Source of the DNA: Flavobacteriales bacterium
GTDB lineage: Bacteria; Bacteroidota; Bacteroidia; Flavobacteriales_F; PHOS-HE28
Direction of reading: 5' to 3'
Assembly: GCA_019638085.1 (NCBI GenBank)
Contig: JAHBUL010000002.1
Coordinates: 62,001 to 126,000, forward strand
DNA length: 64,000 nucleotides
A program made the translations under genes and the position numbers. Below are positions 7,810 to 17,331 of this stretch, in pieces; position 1 is the stretch's first letter; every line of letters starts with the position of its first letter. Below the pieces are notes generated by a model. That model made no database searches, was not told where the DNA came from, and saw only the letters and a program-made list of their open reading frames with translations.

Positions 7810-8829
7810 ATGAAAAAGAAGGTAGCAGTGGTCGGTTACGGCGTGATCGGCAAACGGGTGGCGCATGCCGTGGCCTTGCAGGATGACATGGCATTGGCGG
7901 GAGTGTGCGACGTGGTGAGCGATTGGCGGATCCGGGCAGCGGAAGAACATGGATATCCCATCTTCGCCGCGAACACCGAGGCACAAGCGGCCATGGCCGA
8001 CGCAGGCATCCCGGTGGCAGGTGGCATGGAGGCACTGTTGGATGCGGTCGATCTAGTGGTCGATTGTACCCCGAAGAAGATCGCTGCGGAGAACGTGCGC
8101 ATCTACAAGGAACGCGGGCTCAAGTTCATCGTGCATGGCGGTGAGAAACACTCCGTCACAGGGCATTCCTTCAGTGCGGAGAACAACTACGCATCGGCGT
8201 TGAACAGGGACAGCACCAGGGTGGTATCGTGCAACACCACATCGATCCTGCGCACGCTCACCGCGCTCAAGAACGCCGGACTGCTGAAGCACGCACGCGG
8301 AACCTTGCTGCGGCGCGCTACGGATCCGTGGGAGAGCCACCTGGGCGGTATCATGAACACGCTCGTGCCCGAACAGGAGATCCCGAGCCACCAAGGGCCC
8401 GACGCGCAAAGCGTGGACCCGGACCTGGACGTGGTGACCATGGCGGTGAAGGTCCCGGAGACGTTAAGCCACCTCCACTATTGGACCGTGCAGCTGGCCC
8501 GGAAAGCAAGCAAGGCGGAAGTGTTGGCCGCCTTCAGGAGCTCCACCCGGATCGCATTGATCAAATACAGCGATGGCTTGGTCTCCAACAACACCGTGAA
8601 GGAGCATTACCTGGACCTGGGCCGCCCGTGGGGGGACATGTATGAAGTGGCGCTCTGGGAGGACATGCTGAAGGTGCAGGGCGACGAACTCTTCTACGCC
8701 TACCTGGTGGACAATCAAGCGATCGTGATCCCGGAGACGATCGATGCCATCCGCGCATTGACCGGCATGGAGGCAAGTGCTGAACGCTCCATCCAAAAGA
8801 CGAACAAGAGCTTGGGCATCAGCGGTTGA
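7810..8829 (+). CDS. Type II (archaeal-type) glyceraldehyde-3-phosphate dehydrogenase
   Basis: A 339-residue protein close to archaeal GAPDH in length. It has the Rossmann motif VAVVGYGVIGKRVAHAV, the ADP-side DCTPKKIAAENVRIYKE, the catalytic Cys in RVVSCNTTSILRTL, and the archaeal signature SHQGPDAQ followed by PDLDVVTMAVKVPETLSHLH. It should oxidise glyceraldehyde-3-phosphate to 1,3-bisphosphoglycerate with NAD(P). Bacterial GapA lacks these motifs, so this is a second, archaeal-type enzyme, probably acquired by transfer. It ends a plus-strand run of membrane genes; the neighbouring minus-strand operon encodes archaeal-like nucleotide salvage enzymes. The start is the Met of MKKKVAVVG. Confidence 0.9.
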   Translation: MKKKVAVVGYGVIGKRVAHAVALQDDMALAGVCDVVSDWRIRAAEEHGYPIFAANTEAQAAMADAGIPVAGGMEALLDAVDLVVDCTPKKIAAENVRIYKERGLKFIVHGGEKHSVTGHSFSAENNYASALNRDSTRVVSCNTTSILRTLTALKNAGLLKHARGTLLRRATDPWESHLGGIMNTLVPEQEIPSHQGPDAQSVDPDLDVVTMAVKVPETLSHLHYWTVQLARKASKAEVLAAFRSSTRIALIKYSDGLVSNNTVKEHYLDLGRPWGDMYEVALWEDMLKVQGDELFYAYLVDNQAIVIPETIDAIRALTGMEASAERSIQKTNKSLGISG

Positions 8830-8860
8830 ATTTCGTGGCCGTAGTGATTGGATCGTTCCC

Positions 8861-10516
8861 TCAATCCCTGGAATAGAGCAGGTAGCCTTCGCTCTGATGG
8901 ACGAGGCGGGGGAACCAACGCGCTCGTTCGGGGTATTGCTCCTCCTCACCTGTGCGAATGAGCAGGAAGGATACATCGTAGGCGTCCAAAAGGCTTGCCA
9001 TCCCGGGTGTTTCCGCTGCCAGGCCGGCGAACATGCCTGCTCGGGCCTGCTCGCGAGGAGCGGGTAGCACGTATGGATTCGCCATGGATGCATTGTTGGC
9101 CACGGTCTTGCGGGCGGAGGCCATCAGTACCCAGATGGAGAGCCCCTCATCGCAGAGCACCACGGCTTCCCATGGGAGCTTGTCGCGCATGAAGTAGCAC
9201 ATGTCCGTTGCACCGATATCGGCCATGCGTTCCATGCACCGCTGCCGCGTAAGGAGCAGGTCCGACCTGTTGGCGTAAGTAGGATAGCCAATGGCGGTTT
9301 GCACAAGGATGAGGACCCCGAGGGTGATGGTGGCCCTGAAGGTGACCTTACGCAGATCACGGGTGCCGCCGAGGTAACGCCAAATACGTTCCACGGAAAG
9401 GACCATGATATGGGCGAAGCCTATGGCAAGCGCTGCTTTCAGGTAGAAATAGAAATGGAAGGTGGGTACTGATGTAGGCAGCTTGATGCCATAGTGTACT
9501 CCCAGTGTTACGGCCATGTACCCGAAAAAGCCGAAGAAGAGGGCCAGCAGGATCCAGGATCGCATCAATACCCGTGAAATTTGCCCTTTGCCCCGGAATA
9601 GCCCCACCACCCCGATCACCGCTATCAGGTTGAACAGCGAGGCATTGTGGAACAGGAACAGGTTCCAATTGCGAAGCGAAAGCGGCGTGTAGGTATAGGC
9701 CGTCGGAATGCGGTTCACCTGGTCCAAACCGTAGTGCCCGACCACATACCACGTGAGCGGTAAGGTGATGATGATGAAGGCAGCACCGGAAGCAACCGAA
9801 CACTTGAGATGGGCAAGCACCGCCGGGCGATCCCCTGCACGCCATGCAGTGACCATCTCGTAGATCAGATGGAACGCCACCGTGCCCACCAGGATCATGG
9901 CAGGTGCGGCATGTGCAAGGAAGAGCACGCCTGCACCGGCACCGACCCCCAGCCATACCGGCCAAGCGGAGGTCCGGAAGGATCGATGCAGCGCGATCAC
10001 CATCAGGTAGAACAAGCCTTGCGAGAACATCATCGGCAGGAACCACGGGGAGTAGGTGGCGATCGCCCAGCCGGGTTCCTGGCCGGGTAATAGATAGAGT
10101 TGCGCCCACAAGGCCACGATCGCCACCAAGGGGTTGAACAACCGCCAGACCATGAGGAAGAAAGCGATCGGCCCAAGCAGGTTGAGGAATGCCCCGGCCT
10201 GTGCTTGGAATACCTGTATCGACATGCCTGTGGACTTTACGATGAACGCCTGCATGGAGAATAGGAGCGGGGTGAACCACATCACCTCATCCCGGTACAT
10301 GGGGTCTTCACCGTAGTGCCCTTCGAGGATACTTTGTGCGAACGATGCATCCCGGTCAAAGTCCACATAGGGTCCCCATGTGAGGTCGCTGGTGGCGCGA
10401 TAGCCACTGGCGAACGCCAGTGTGATCAGAAATAGGGCCAGCACAATAGCGATCCAGGACTCCCGATCCCATCCGGAGTTCCTTGCACGGTTCAGGTCAA
10501 GAGTAGATCGCTTCAT
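8861..10516 (-). CDS. Polytopic membrane protein, possible GT-C-type glycosyltransferase
   Basis: A 551-residue protein with about ten to twelve membrane helices and a ~120-residue soluble C-terminus. The first extracytoplasmic loop carries acidic residues (GPYVDFDRDASFAQS), reminiscent of the catalytic loop of GT-C transferases, but no specific family motif is certain. The ATG at 10516 overlaps the stop of the preceding small gene (ATGA); the longer frame from 10669 overlaps that gene and is rejected. It is last in the minus-strand chain that starts near 19.9 kb. Substrate unknown. Confidence 0.65.
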   Translation of the reverse strand: MKRSTLDLNRARNSGWDRESWIAIVLALFLITLAFASGYRATSDLTWGPYVDFDRDASFAQSILEGHYGEDPMYRDEVMWFTPLLFSMQAFIVKSTGMSIQVFQAQAGAFLNLLGPIAFFLMVWRLFNPLVAIVALWAQLYLLPGQEPGWAIATYSPWFLPMMFSQGLFYLMVIALHRSFRTSAWPVWLGVGAGAGVLFLAHAAPAMILVGTVAFHLIYEMVTAWRAGDRPAVLAHLKCSVASGAAFIIITLPLTWYVVGHYGLDQVNRIPTAYTYTPLSLRNWNLFLFHNASLFNLIAVIGVVGLFRGKGQISRVLMRSWILLALFFGFFGYMAVTLGVHYGIKLPTSVPTFHFYFYLKAALAIGFAHIMVLSVERIWRYLGGTRDLRKVTFRATITLGVLILVQTAIGYPTYANRSDLLLTRQRCMERMADIGATDMCYFMRDKLPWEAVVLCDEGLSIWVLMASARKTVANNASMANPYVLPAPREQARAGMFAGLAAETPGMASLLDAYDVSFLLIRTGEEEQYPERARWFPRLVHQSEGYLLYSRD

Positions 10517-10950
10517 GGCTTGATGATTTTTAGCGTGAATTCCTCCGGATCGTGCATGTCCTGTTGGATCCTCCAGAACAGCTTGGGGCCTGTCCAGCCG
10601 CGATATCCCCGTATCCGCTGGTGCAATTCGGGCACATCGGAACTGACCCAACCGCCGGTATCGTCCCATGCCCAGGTCCCCTCAAAATTGAAGGCCCCAC
10701 CGGGTCCGCTTGTCCGTATCCGGCCATCCGAGTGCAGTTCCACCGTTGCCGGTGCAATGGTGTCGTCAAACGTGGGGGGAAGTACCGTTCGAAAGGTTCC
10801 CACTACCTGGTCTTGATCCAACCGTGCGGTGGATCGTTGGATCAACAGGACCGCGAGGAGTACTAGGAGCAAAAGCCCGCCAAGGCGCAAGGCTATGAGC
10901 TGTATTCGGGAGCGTGTTGGCATGTTCGTGTTGATAATGGTGGTCATCAA
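10513..10950 (-). CDS. Small membrane-anchored protein of unknown function
   Basis: A 145-residue protein with one N-terminal membrane helix (LGGLLLLVLLAVLLIQ) and a beta-rich extracytoplasmic part containing GAFNFEGTWAWDDTGGW. The real start may be MPTRSR (residue 10). It lies between cusB and the polytopic protein and overlaps the latter by 4 nt. I do not recognise the family; it could be a lipocalin-like or single-domain envelope protein. Confidence 0.6.
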   Translation of the reverse strand: MMTTIINTNMPTRSRIQLIALRLGGLLLLVLLAVLLIQRSTARLDQDQVVGTFRTVLPPTFDDTIAPATVELHSDGRIRTSGPGGAFNFEGTWAWDDTGGWVSSDVPELHQRIRGYRGWTGPKLFWRIQQDMHDPEEFTLKIIKP

Positions 10951-11016
10951 AATGATCGGTCGGTGTTGGCGCTGGTCGTGAGCGACCTCCAGTGTTCGGG
11001 TTTCAGGTGTTTTGCA

Positions 11017-12303
11017 TCACATGTGATCATGGTCATGCCCCTTAGGCATGGCACCACCTTGCGGCGACATCATGCTGGGCGCGCCGCTCAATTGCGCTGC
11101 GGCATCCACGGTGAAGGTGCCGTGGACCACGATCTCTTCCCCTGCTTCCAGGCCGGAGGCGATCATCACATCATCGCCCATGGCGGCACCCAGCACCACC
11201 TCGCGCAAGCGGAACTGCCCTTCGCCCACACGGACGTACACCACCGAGCGCGGGCCGGTCCAGAGCACGGCCGTGCGTGGGACCACCAAGGCTTCAGTGT
11301 CTCCATGCCGGTGCTTCGCCTGCACGGTGCCGATGGCGAACATGCCCGGTTTCAACGTCCCTTGCGGATCGTTCAGCTCCACCCGGGCACGGGCCACACG
11401 CGTGGCGGGGTCCACCATGGGATCGATGAAGGTGATGCGGCCCCTGAAGGTCTTGCCGGGCAGGGAGCGCACGGTGAACTGGATCGTATCGCCCTTCCGC
11501 GTGCTGCCAAGGTCGCTCTCGTAGAGGTCGAACTGCACCCATAGCTGGCTCAGGTCAGCCACTTCGTAGAGCACATCGCCGCGCTTCAGGTAGTCCCCGA
11601 GATCGGTTTTCTTTTCCACTACCACACCGCTTACATCGGCCAGTATCGCGATCACGCCATTGGCTGTTCCCGCGGCTATGATCGCATCTATCTGTGCATC
11701 GCTCAGCTTCCAGTTGCGCAGCTTTCCACGTGCCGCGGCGTAGAGGTTCGGCTGCGCTTCACGCACGCGGTGGGCTTCCAGCATTTCCTCCTGCGCGGTC
11801 ACCATCTCGGGTGAGAACACGCGCGCAAGGGTCTGTCCTTTCTGTACGGACTCGCCGGTGAAGTTCACCAGTAGTTCCTCCACCCGCCCGGCCACGTGCG
11901 AGGCTTGTGCATACACGCGCCGCTCATCCGGCACCACCTTTCCGGTGAGGCGCAGGCTGCCCGTGCCTCCGCCCGTGCCCACCACCATGGTCTGCACGCT
12001 CGCGAGTTTCATGGCGTTCTCCGTCATGTGAACGGACATGGGGTCCATATCCTCATGCAGGGCTGCAAGGGGTATGAGGTCCATGCCACAGATGGGGCAG
12101 GAGCCGGGCTCGTTCATGCGGATCTGCGGGTCCATGGAGCAGGTCCATATCTGGCCCGTTTCACCATGGTTCTCGTGGGCCGCTGCGGATGATCCGGAAG
12201 GACCACCGCCGAAGAAGACCCTGCCGAGCAAGAGCCCTGCGATGAGGGCGATGCCGATAATGAACGGGGTGCGGTAACGGGAAAGGAAAGCGGGGATCTT
12301 CAT
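11017..12303 (-). CDS. cusB: Efflux RND periplasmic adaptor (CusB-type) with metal-binding domain
   Basis: A 428-residue membrane-fusion protein. It has an N-terminal signal/anchor helix, then a heavy-metal-binding domain (WTCSMDPQIRMNEPGSCPIC) ending GMDLIPL. Next come the barrel-sandwich and alpha-hairpin regions (GKVVPDERRVYAQASHVAGR, FSPEMVTAQEEMLEAHRV) and a beta-barrel (LWVQFDLYESDLGSTRKGD). The tail is Met/His-rich (KGHDHDHM), consistent with Cu or Ag handling. It overlaps copB by 4 nt. The cognate CusA and CusC genes are about 8 kb away, separated by the nucleotide operon; a decayed cusB copy lies next to cusC instead. Confidence 0.92.
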   Translation of the reverse strand: MKIPAFLSRYRTPFIIGIALIAGLLLGRVFFGGGPSGSSAAAHENHGETGQIWTCSMDPQIRMNEPGSCPICGMDLIPLAALHEDMDPMSVHMTENAMKLASVQTMVVGTGGGTGSLRLTGKVVPDERRVYAQASHVAGRVEELLVNFTGESVQKGQTLARVFSPEMVTAQEEMLEAHRVREAQPNLYAAARGKLRNWKLSDAQIDAIIAAGTANGVIAILADVSGVVVEKKTDLGDYLKRGDVLYEVADLSQLWVQFDLYESDLGSTRKGDTIQFTVRSLPGKTFRGRITFIDPMVDPATRVARARVELNDPQGTLKPGMFAIGTVQAKHRHGDTEALVVPRTAVLWTGPRSVVYVRVGEGQFRLREVVLGAAMGDDVMIASGLEAGEEIVVHGTFTVDAAAQLSGAPSMMSPQGGAMPKGHDHDHM

Positions 12304-14396
12304 GACCGTATGAGTTTAAGGCTTCGTTTGAGGAGTTGTGCATTAATGGCCACCACCACGGTGCTGAGCGTCATGAACACGGCACCAATAGCAGGGCTGA
12401 GAAGGAAGTCGAAAGAGTAGAGCACACCGGCCGCTAGCGGAATGGCAATGGCGTTGTAGCCCGTGGCCCATGCCAGGTTCTGGATCATCTTGCGGTAGGT
12501 GGCCTTGCCGAAGAGGATGAGCCCGAGGATATCGCGCGGCTCGCTCTTCACCAGGATGATGTCAGCGGTCTCCGCTGCCACGTCCGTTCCCGAACCCACT
12601 GCGATGCCCACATCGGCCTGGGCCAGCGCGGGGGCATCGTTCACGCCATCACCGGTCATCGCGACGAACTCACCTTTCGACTGAAGCTCCTTGATCAGTT
12701 CCACTTTCTGGTGTGGCAGTACTTCAGCATGGAAACCGTCCATGCCCAGTGCATCGCTTACTGCCTTGCCCACCTTGGCATTATCCCCCGTGGCCATATA
12801 GGTCTTGATGCCCTGCTTGCGGAATTGCTTGATCGCCTCGGCCGAACTTTCGCGTATGGCATCAGCCAAGGCGATGGACCCTGCAAACTTGCCGTCCACG
12901 ATCACATGGACCACAGTTTCAGCAGCCCCCGTGGAGCTTTCAGCAGGTATGGCGATGTTGTGCTCCTTCAAATAGCCCGGTGATACCACCGCTACTTCGC
13001 GGCCTTCAACGATGGCTTGCACCCCTTTCCCGGTGAGCGCTTCGAACTTCTCCGCAGCAGGGATCATGACCCCATCCTTCTTCGCACGCTCCATGATGCC
13101 ACCGGCGATGGGGTGTTCCGAATTCTGCTCCAAGGCTGCCGCAAATCGCAGCAATTCCGTTTCGTCCATTCCACCGGTGACGGGTGCGATGCGTGTCACT
13201 CCGAATTCACCTGTTGTGAGCGTGCCGGTCTTGTCGAAGACAATGGCTGTGATCTTCCGCGAGTTCTCGAACGCCGTCCGGTTTCGGATCAGCAAACCGT
13301 TCTTTGCGCTGATCGCTGTTGAGATGGCCACCACCAGGGGGATCGCAAGGCCCAATGCGTGTGGGCAGGAGATCACCATCACCGTCACCATACGTTCCAA
13401 CGCGAAGACGAATTCCTTTCCGAGCATCATCCAGATCGCCAGCGTGGCAAATCCGGCAAAGAGCGCGATGTAGGTGAGCCATTTTGCTGCTCGGTCCGCA
13501 AGGTGCTGGGTCTTGCTCTTGGTCTTCTGTGCCTCTTCCACCAGCGTGATCACCTTGTTCAGGTAACTGTCCTTGCCTGTATGTTCCACGATCACCTCCA
13601 AAGCACCGTTGCCGTTGATCGCACCTCCGATCACCTGTTGTCCCTTTCCCTTCTTCACCGGAACGGATTCGCCGGTGAGCATGCTTTCGTTCACGTTGCT
13701 CTCGCCTTTCTCGATCATCCCATCAGCAGGGATCTTCTCGCCCGGCCTTACCAGGATGCGGGCGCCGCGCTTCAGTTCCGCCAAGGGTATATCGCGCACT
13801 TGCCCGTTCTCGATCACGTGGGCCTCGGCAGGCATCAAGCTCACCAGCATCTGCAAGGACTTGGACGCACCAAGCACCGAGCGCATCTCGATCCAATGGC
13901 CGAGCAGCATGATGTCGATCAAGGTGACCAGTTCCCAGAAGAAGAGCGTGCCCCCCAAACCGAGCACGACCGCTGTACTGTATGCGTAGGCTACGGTGAT
14001 GGCCACGGCGATCAGCGTCATCATTCCCGGGGAAGCCGATCGGATCTCCGTGAACGCGCCTTTCAGGAAAGGCCACCCACCATGGAAATAGACCACGGAT
14101 GACAATGCGAGCAGCAGATACAAGCTCCCCGTGAACGAAATGGACAAGCCCAGGAATTCCTGGACCATTGGTGAGAGCAGCAGGACCGGGATGGTGAGCG
14201 CAAGCGAGACCCAGAACCGCTTGCGGAAGTCGGCGATCATCATGGCATGGTGATCGTGGCCGGCCATGCCGTGGGCAGGGTTGTGGCCGTTGTGCATGCC
14301 GCCATTTGCCGCATGAGCTGTGGGGCTGGCTGCGGACCCGTGTTGGTGATGATCGTGGTGTTCCATGTTGCTATTGAAGGTATTGGATGAACTCAT
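12300..14396 (-). CDS. copB: Copper-translocating P-type ATPase, CopB (P1B-3) type, copy 1
   Basis: A 698-residue pump. A His-rich N-terminus (MEHHDHHQHGSAAS, later HNPAHGMAGHDHH) replaces an HMA domain. The membrane metal site is SCPHALGLAIP (CPH rather than CPC), the P1B-3 signature. The phosphorylation site is VFDKTGTLTTGEFG, the ATP site EHPIAGG, and the hinge MTGDGVNDAPAL. The last helices have MTLSTVVVAINAQLL. It should export Cu. It is almost the same protein as the copy at 25586-27646. It overlaps cusB by ATGA; the start could be the Met of MEHHDHH (14366). Confidence 0.93.
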   Translation of the reverse strand: MSSSNTFNSNMEHHDHHQHGSAASPTAHAANGGMHNGHNPAHGMAGHDHHAMMIADFRKRFWVSLALTIPVLLLSPMVQEFLGLSISFTGSLYLLLALSSVVYFHGGWPFLKGAFTEIRSASPGMMTLIAVAITVAYAYSTAVVLGLGGTLFFWELVTLIDIMLLGHWIEMRSVLGASKSLQMLVSLMPAEAHVIENGQVRDIPLAELKRGARILVRPGEKIPADGMIEKGESNVNESMLTGESVPVKKGKGQQVIGGAINGNGALEVIVEHTGKDSYLNKVITLVEEAQKTKSKTQHLADRAAKWLTYIALFAGFATLAIWMMLGKEFVFALERMVTVMVISCPHALGLAIPLVVAISTAISAKNGLLIRNRTAFENSRKITAIVFDKTGTLTTGEFGVTRIAPVTGGMDETELLRFAAALEQNSEHPIAGGIMERAKKDGVMIPAAEKFEALTGKGVQAIVEGREVAVVSPGYLKEHNIAIPAESSTGAAETVVHVIVDGKFAGSIALADAIRESSAEAIKQFRKQGIKTYMATGDNAKVGKAVSDALGMDGFHAEVLPHQKVELIKELQSKGEFVAMTGDGVNDAPALAQADVGIAVGSGTDVAAETADIILVKSEPRDILGLILFGKATYRKMIQNLAWATGYNAIAIPLAAGVLYSFDFLLSPAIGAVFMTLSTVVVAINAQLLKRSLKLIRS

Positions 14397-14424
14397 TTCG
14401 AGCTCCCGCTGTGCCTTCGTTTGA

Positions 14425-14976
14425 TCAATCGTTTGCTCGTTTCAGTAAGGATTGAACGATGTGGAGCGTGATGTCGCCAGAGAGACCGGGGAACGTTCGG
14501 TCGAGTTGAAATCGTTCCACGGGTACGTTGAACGTGACGTCGAGCAAGCATGCGTACAGCCCGGCAAATATGTGTTCAAGGTGTCCCTTGCCCATGATCG
14601 GCGCATCGAAGTCCATGTGGGCCAAACGGCCCTCCAGGTCAAAGTCCATTGGCGGGTGCTTCACCGTTTGGATATGGTCCACGCCAACCAGCTTTGCCAT
14701 GATCGAGACGGGTAGCCCGTGATGCTGGACCAGTATGGAATCCAGTTCCGGGACCCCGGTCCGGAGCGCTGCGGGATCGAACGTGATGTCCAGCGTGGCC
14801 TTCTCGTAATCGATGATGACCCTCGCTTCATCCGTGGTCGCCAGTACGGGAAGTCCGTTCCAGGTCGCCTTGACGTGCAAGGACGAATTGAAGGATCGGA
14901 ACACGGCCTGCGCTTGGCCGGAATTTGTGATGAGTGCAAGAAAGCACAACACTGCAATATGGCGTCGTCCGTTCAT
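14425..14976 (-). CDS. YceI-like exported protein
   Basis: A 183-residue protein with an N-terminal signal peptide (HIAVLCFLALITNSGQAQA) and a beta-rich body starting FRSFNSSLHVKATWNGLP. The body (EKATLDITFDPAALRTG onward) resembles the lipocalin-like YceI family, which binds isoprenoid-type lipids in the periplasm. Its start is 1 bp after the end of the MBL-fold gene, so it is part of that operon and also leads into copB. The assignment rests on pattern and length and is not certain. Confidence 0.55.
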   Translation of the reverse strand: MNGRRHIAVLCFLALITNSGQAQAVFRSFNSSLHVKATWNGLPVLATTDEARVIIDYEKATLDITFDPAALRTGVPELDSILVQHHGLPVSIMAKLVGVDHIQTVKHPPMDFDLEGRLAHMDFDAPIMGKGHLEHIFAGLYACLLDVTFNVPVERFQLDRTFPGLSGDITLHIVQSLLKRAND

Positions 14977-14977
14977 T

Positions 14978-16396
14978 TCAGGTGATGTTGATCCGTTCGT
15001 TCAACTTGGGCAGTTCAGCGTTCCAGCCGCGCTCCTCGAGCAATGCCTTCCTAAAGGCCTCCCGGGGAGCATCTTCACCATGCACGATGAAGACCTTGCC
15101 CGGTGCTTCCTTGATCAGCTCCGACCACCACAGCAGATCGTTCCGATCGCCGTGTGCGGAGAGCCCATTGATCTGCCGGACCTGCATCTTGAAGAGGACC
15201 TCCTTGCCATAGACCCGCAAGGTATCCGCCCCCTCCAAGAGGGCGCGGCCCTTGGTGCCTTCCGCCTGATAGCCTACGAACAGCAACGTATCGTTCGTGT
15301 TCGTGGAGCGGTATTCCAAGTAGTTCAGGATACGACCACCGGTCACCATGCCGCTGCCTGCTATCACGATCTTGGGTGCGTTGTCCGCACGTAATTGAAG
15401 GGTCTCCTTGTAGTGAGCGGTCCGTTGGAAGTAGGAGCAGATCCGTGTGCATTCCTCTTTATTCAGTTTATGCCATGCACGGGTATGATGGAAGACATCG
15501 AGCACGTTCACCCCCATGGGGCTATCGATGATCATGGGGACGCGTGGGATGCTACCCTCCTCCAGCAACTGCCAAAGCACCAGCATGATCAGCTGGGTCC
15601 GCTCCACGGCGAAACTGGGGATGAACAAACAGCCGCCGCGCGCGATCGTCTCGTTCACCACCTCCTTCAGCTGGGCCACGGTGGCTTCCATGGTGCCATG
15701 AGTGCGGTCACCATAGGTGGATTCGATGAGCAGTACATCGGCTCGTTCAGGGCGCTTCGGGGGAAAGAGCAGGATGTCCTCCTGCCGACCCACATCTCCG
15801 GAGAAGACGATCCGCTTGCCGGCGATATCCAATTCAATGAAGGTGGCACCTATGATATGGCCGACGTATTGGAACCTGGCCTTGATGGTATCGGACAACG
15901 CGTGCCATGCTCCTTCCTTCACTTCATGGAAGAGGGGCATGGTGCGGTCCACGTCCGCCAGATCATAGAGCGGCTGTGCTGGTTTATGCTTCGAATAACC
16001 TTCCCGGTTCGCACGTTCCGCGGTCTCTTCCTGGATCTTCGCGGTGTCCTTCAGGATGATGGTGGCGATCTCGATGGTCGGACCCGTGGCAAGGATCCGC
16101 CCACCGAATCCGGCCTTGACCAAGCGCGGCAGATAACCCACATGGTCCAAGTGGCCGTGGGTGAGCAACACCACGTCGATCGCCGGAATATCGACCGGAG
16201 GAGTTTCCCAATTCAGTGCACGGGAGTTGTGATCGCCCTGGAACAGGCCACAGTCCACCAGGACGTTCATGCCCGGCGTTCCCACCAGGTACTTGGACCC
16301 GGTGACCATGCCCGAGGCACCGAGGAATTGGATCGTAAGGCCGGCATCATTGCCCTTTTCACTGGCCCACGTTGCTTCCATGGAAGTATCTTTCAT
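14978..16396 (-). CDS. MBL-fold/beta-CASP ribonuclease-type metallohydrolase
   Basis: The protein is 472 residues from MKDTSMEATW; open Mets at 16426 and 16444 overlap the PRPP synthetase end. It has the metallo-beta-lactamase core (DCGLFQG, LLTHGHLDHVGYL, FSGDVGRQ), the beta-CASP insertion with ESTYGDR and VIAGSGMVTGGRILNYL, and the RNA-specificity C-terminus (QVRQINGLSAHGDRNDLL, VFIVHGE). The family includes RNases that cleave or trim RNA 5'-3'. It follows AMP phosphorylase and PRPP synthetase in one operon, so it may feed NMPs from RNA into salvage. Confidence 0.9.
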   Translation of the reverse strand: MKDTSMEATWASEKGNDAGLTIQFLGASGMVTGSKYLVGTPGMNVLVDCGLFQGDHNSRALNWETPPVDIPAIDVVLLTHGHLDHVGYLPRLVKAGFGGRILATGPTIEIATIILKDTAKIQEETAERANREGYSKHKPAQPLYDLADVDRTMPLFHEVKEGAWHALSDTIKARFQYVGHIIGATFIELDIAGKRIVFSGDVGRQEDILLFPPKRPERADVLLIESTYGDRTHGTMEATVAQLKEVVNETIARGGCLFIPSFAVERTQLIMLVLWQLLEEGSIPRVPMIIDSPMGVNVLDVFHHTRAWHKLNKEECTRICSYFQRTAHYKETLQLRADNAPKIVIAGSGMVTGGRILNYLEYRSTNTNDTLLFVGYQAEGTKGRALLEGADTLRVYGKEVLFKMQVRQINGLSAHGDRNDLLWWSELIKEAPGKVFIVHGEDAPREAFRKALLEERGWNAELPKLNERINIT

Positions 16397-16406
16397 TTGT
16401 GGGTGG

Positions 16407-17330
16407 TTAGTGTTGGGTTGGCTCATTTGATCGGTGTGGACCAACGGAAGACCGGGGTTTCAGGGCGCTTGTGATCAGGGCCGTGATATCGATCCCGTTC
16501 GAGGGATGCGGTATGGTGTTGCAGGTGATCACTTGCGCCGCACCAGCAGCCAGTAGGTCCGCGTAGGCCGTGCCAGCGAACACACCGTGGGTGCCCACAC
16601 AAACGGGTGCCTTCAAGCCCATCCGCTTCAGGTGCCCCACGGCTTCGATCATGGTGCGCGCGGTGGAGATGATGTCGTCCACCAGCACGGGCGTACGGTC
16701 CATGTAGCGATCGACCTCCGGCACGCTCACGCGGACATCGGCATCGCCCAAGCGGGTCTTATCGAGTACGGTGAAAGGAGCATCCGCGTCCCGCGCCACC
16801 TCTGAAACCCATTGCTCGCTCTCGTTATCGGGACCGATCAGCACCGGATCCTTCACGTTCGCCTTGATCCATGCCGAAACCAATGGGGCGGCAAGCAGCA
16901 CGGTACTCGGTATGCTGTAGATCTCCGCAAGTGAACTGCGGCGGTGCAGGTGTGGATCGATCGTAATCAAGCCATCGGTAAAGGAGGACAGAAGCTTCGC
17001 GAAGTAAACCGAGGTGACCGCTTCGCCCGGCTTGAAGACCGTGTCCTGCCGCATGTAGGACAGGTAAGGGGCGACCAAGCGAACGCTTACGGCACCAAGG
17101 TCCTTCAGCACCCGGCAGAGGTAGAGGAGCGGCAAGAGCTTCCCGTCCGGACGGTGCAATGTGCAGACCACGATGGCCTCCATGCCCTTCACCTCGGACA
17201 CGACCCGTATATACGATTCGCCATCTGGAAATTGGCGCATGGAGAGTTCACCGTGCGTTGCCCCGATCGCTTGAGCGAGTTGGTCCGCCAGTAATTCATT
17301 GCCCGGTAGGCAGAAGATCATCATGCTCAT
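16407..17330 (-). CDS. Ribose-phosphate pyrophosphokinase (archaeal-like PRPP synthetase)
   Basis: A 307-residue protein with FPDGESYIRV, the ATP/ribose loop RQDTVFKPGEAVTS, LITIDPHLHRRSSL, the flexible-loop Lys/Arg (LDKTRLGDADVRV) and the PRPP-binding VLVDDIISTARTMIEA motif. It makes PRPP from ribose-5-phosphate and ATP, or runs in reverse to yield ribose-5-phosphate and ATP. A housekeeping PrsA would normally lie elsewhere, so this is likely a second, pathway-specific copy. Its start is 1 bp beyond the end of the AMP phosphorylase gene. Confidence 0.9.
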   Translation of the reverse strand: MSMMIFCLPGNELLADQLAQAIGATHGELSMRQFPDGESYIRVVSEVKGMEAIVVCTLHRPDGKLLPLLYLCRVLKDLGAVSVRLVAPYLSYMRQDTVFKPGEAVTSVYFAKLLSSFTDGLITIDPHLHRRSSLAEIYSIPSTVLLAAPLVSAWIKANVKDPVLIGPDNESEQWVSEVARDADAPFTVLDKTRLGDADVRVSVPEVDRYMDRTPVLVDDIISTARTMIEAVGHLKRMGLKAPVCVGTHGVFAGTAYADLLAAGAAQVITCNTIPHPSNGIDITALITSALKPRSSVGPHRSNEPTQH

Positions 17331-17331
17331 G

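Noticed and set aside
10517-10669. Longer start for the membrane protein at 8861
   Set aside because: The extension overlaps the upstream small gene and lacks homologous sequence; the ATGA junction at 10516 decides the start.
13359-14102. A 247-codon plus-strand frame
   Set aside because: Antisense shadow within copB; the same frame recurs over copB copy 2 because the DNA is duplicated.
15395-16474. A 359-codon plus-strand frame
   Set aside because: Runs opposite the MBL-fold gene, whose motifs are clear. No protein family resembles this frame.
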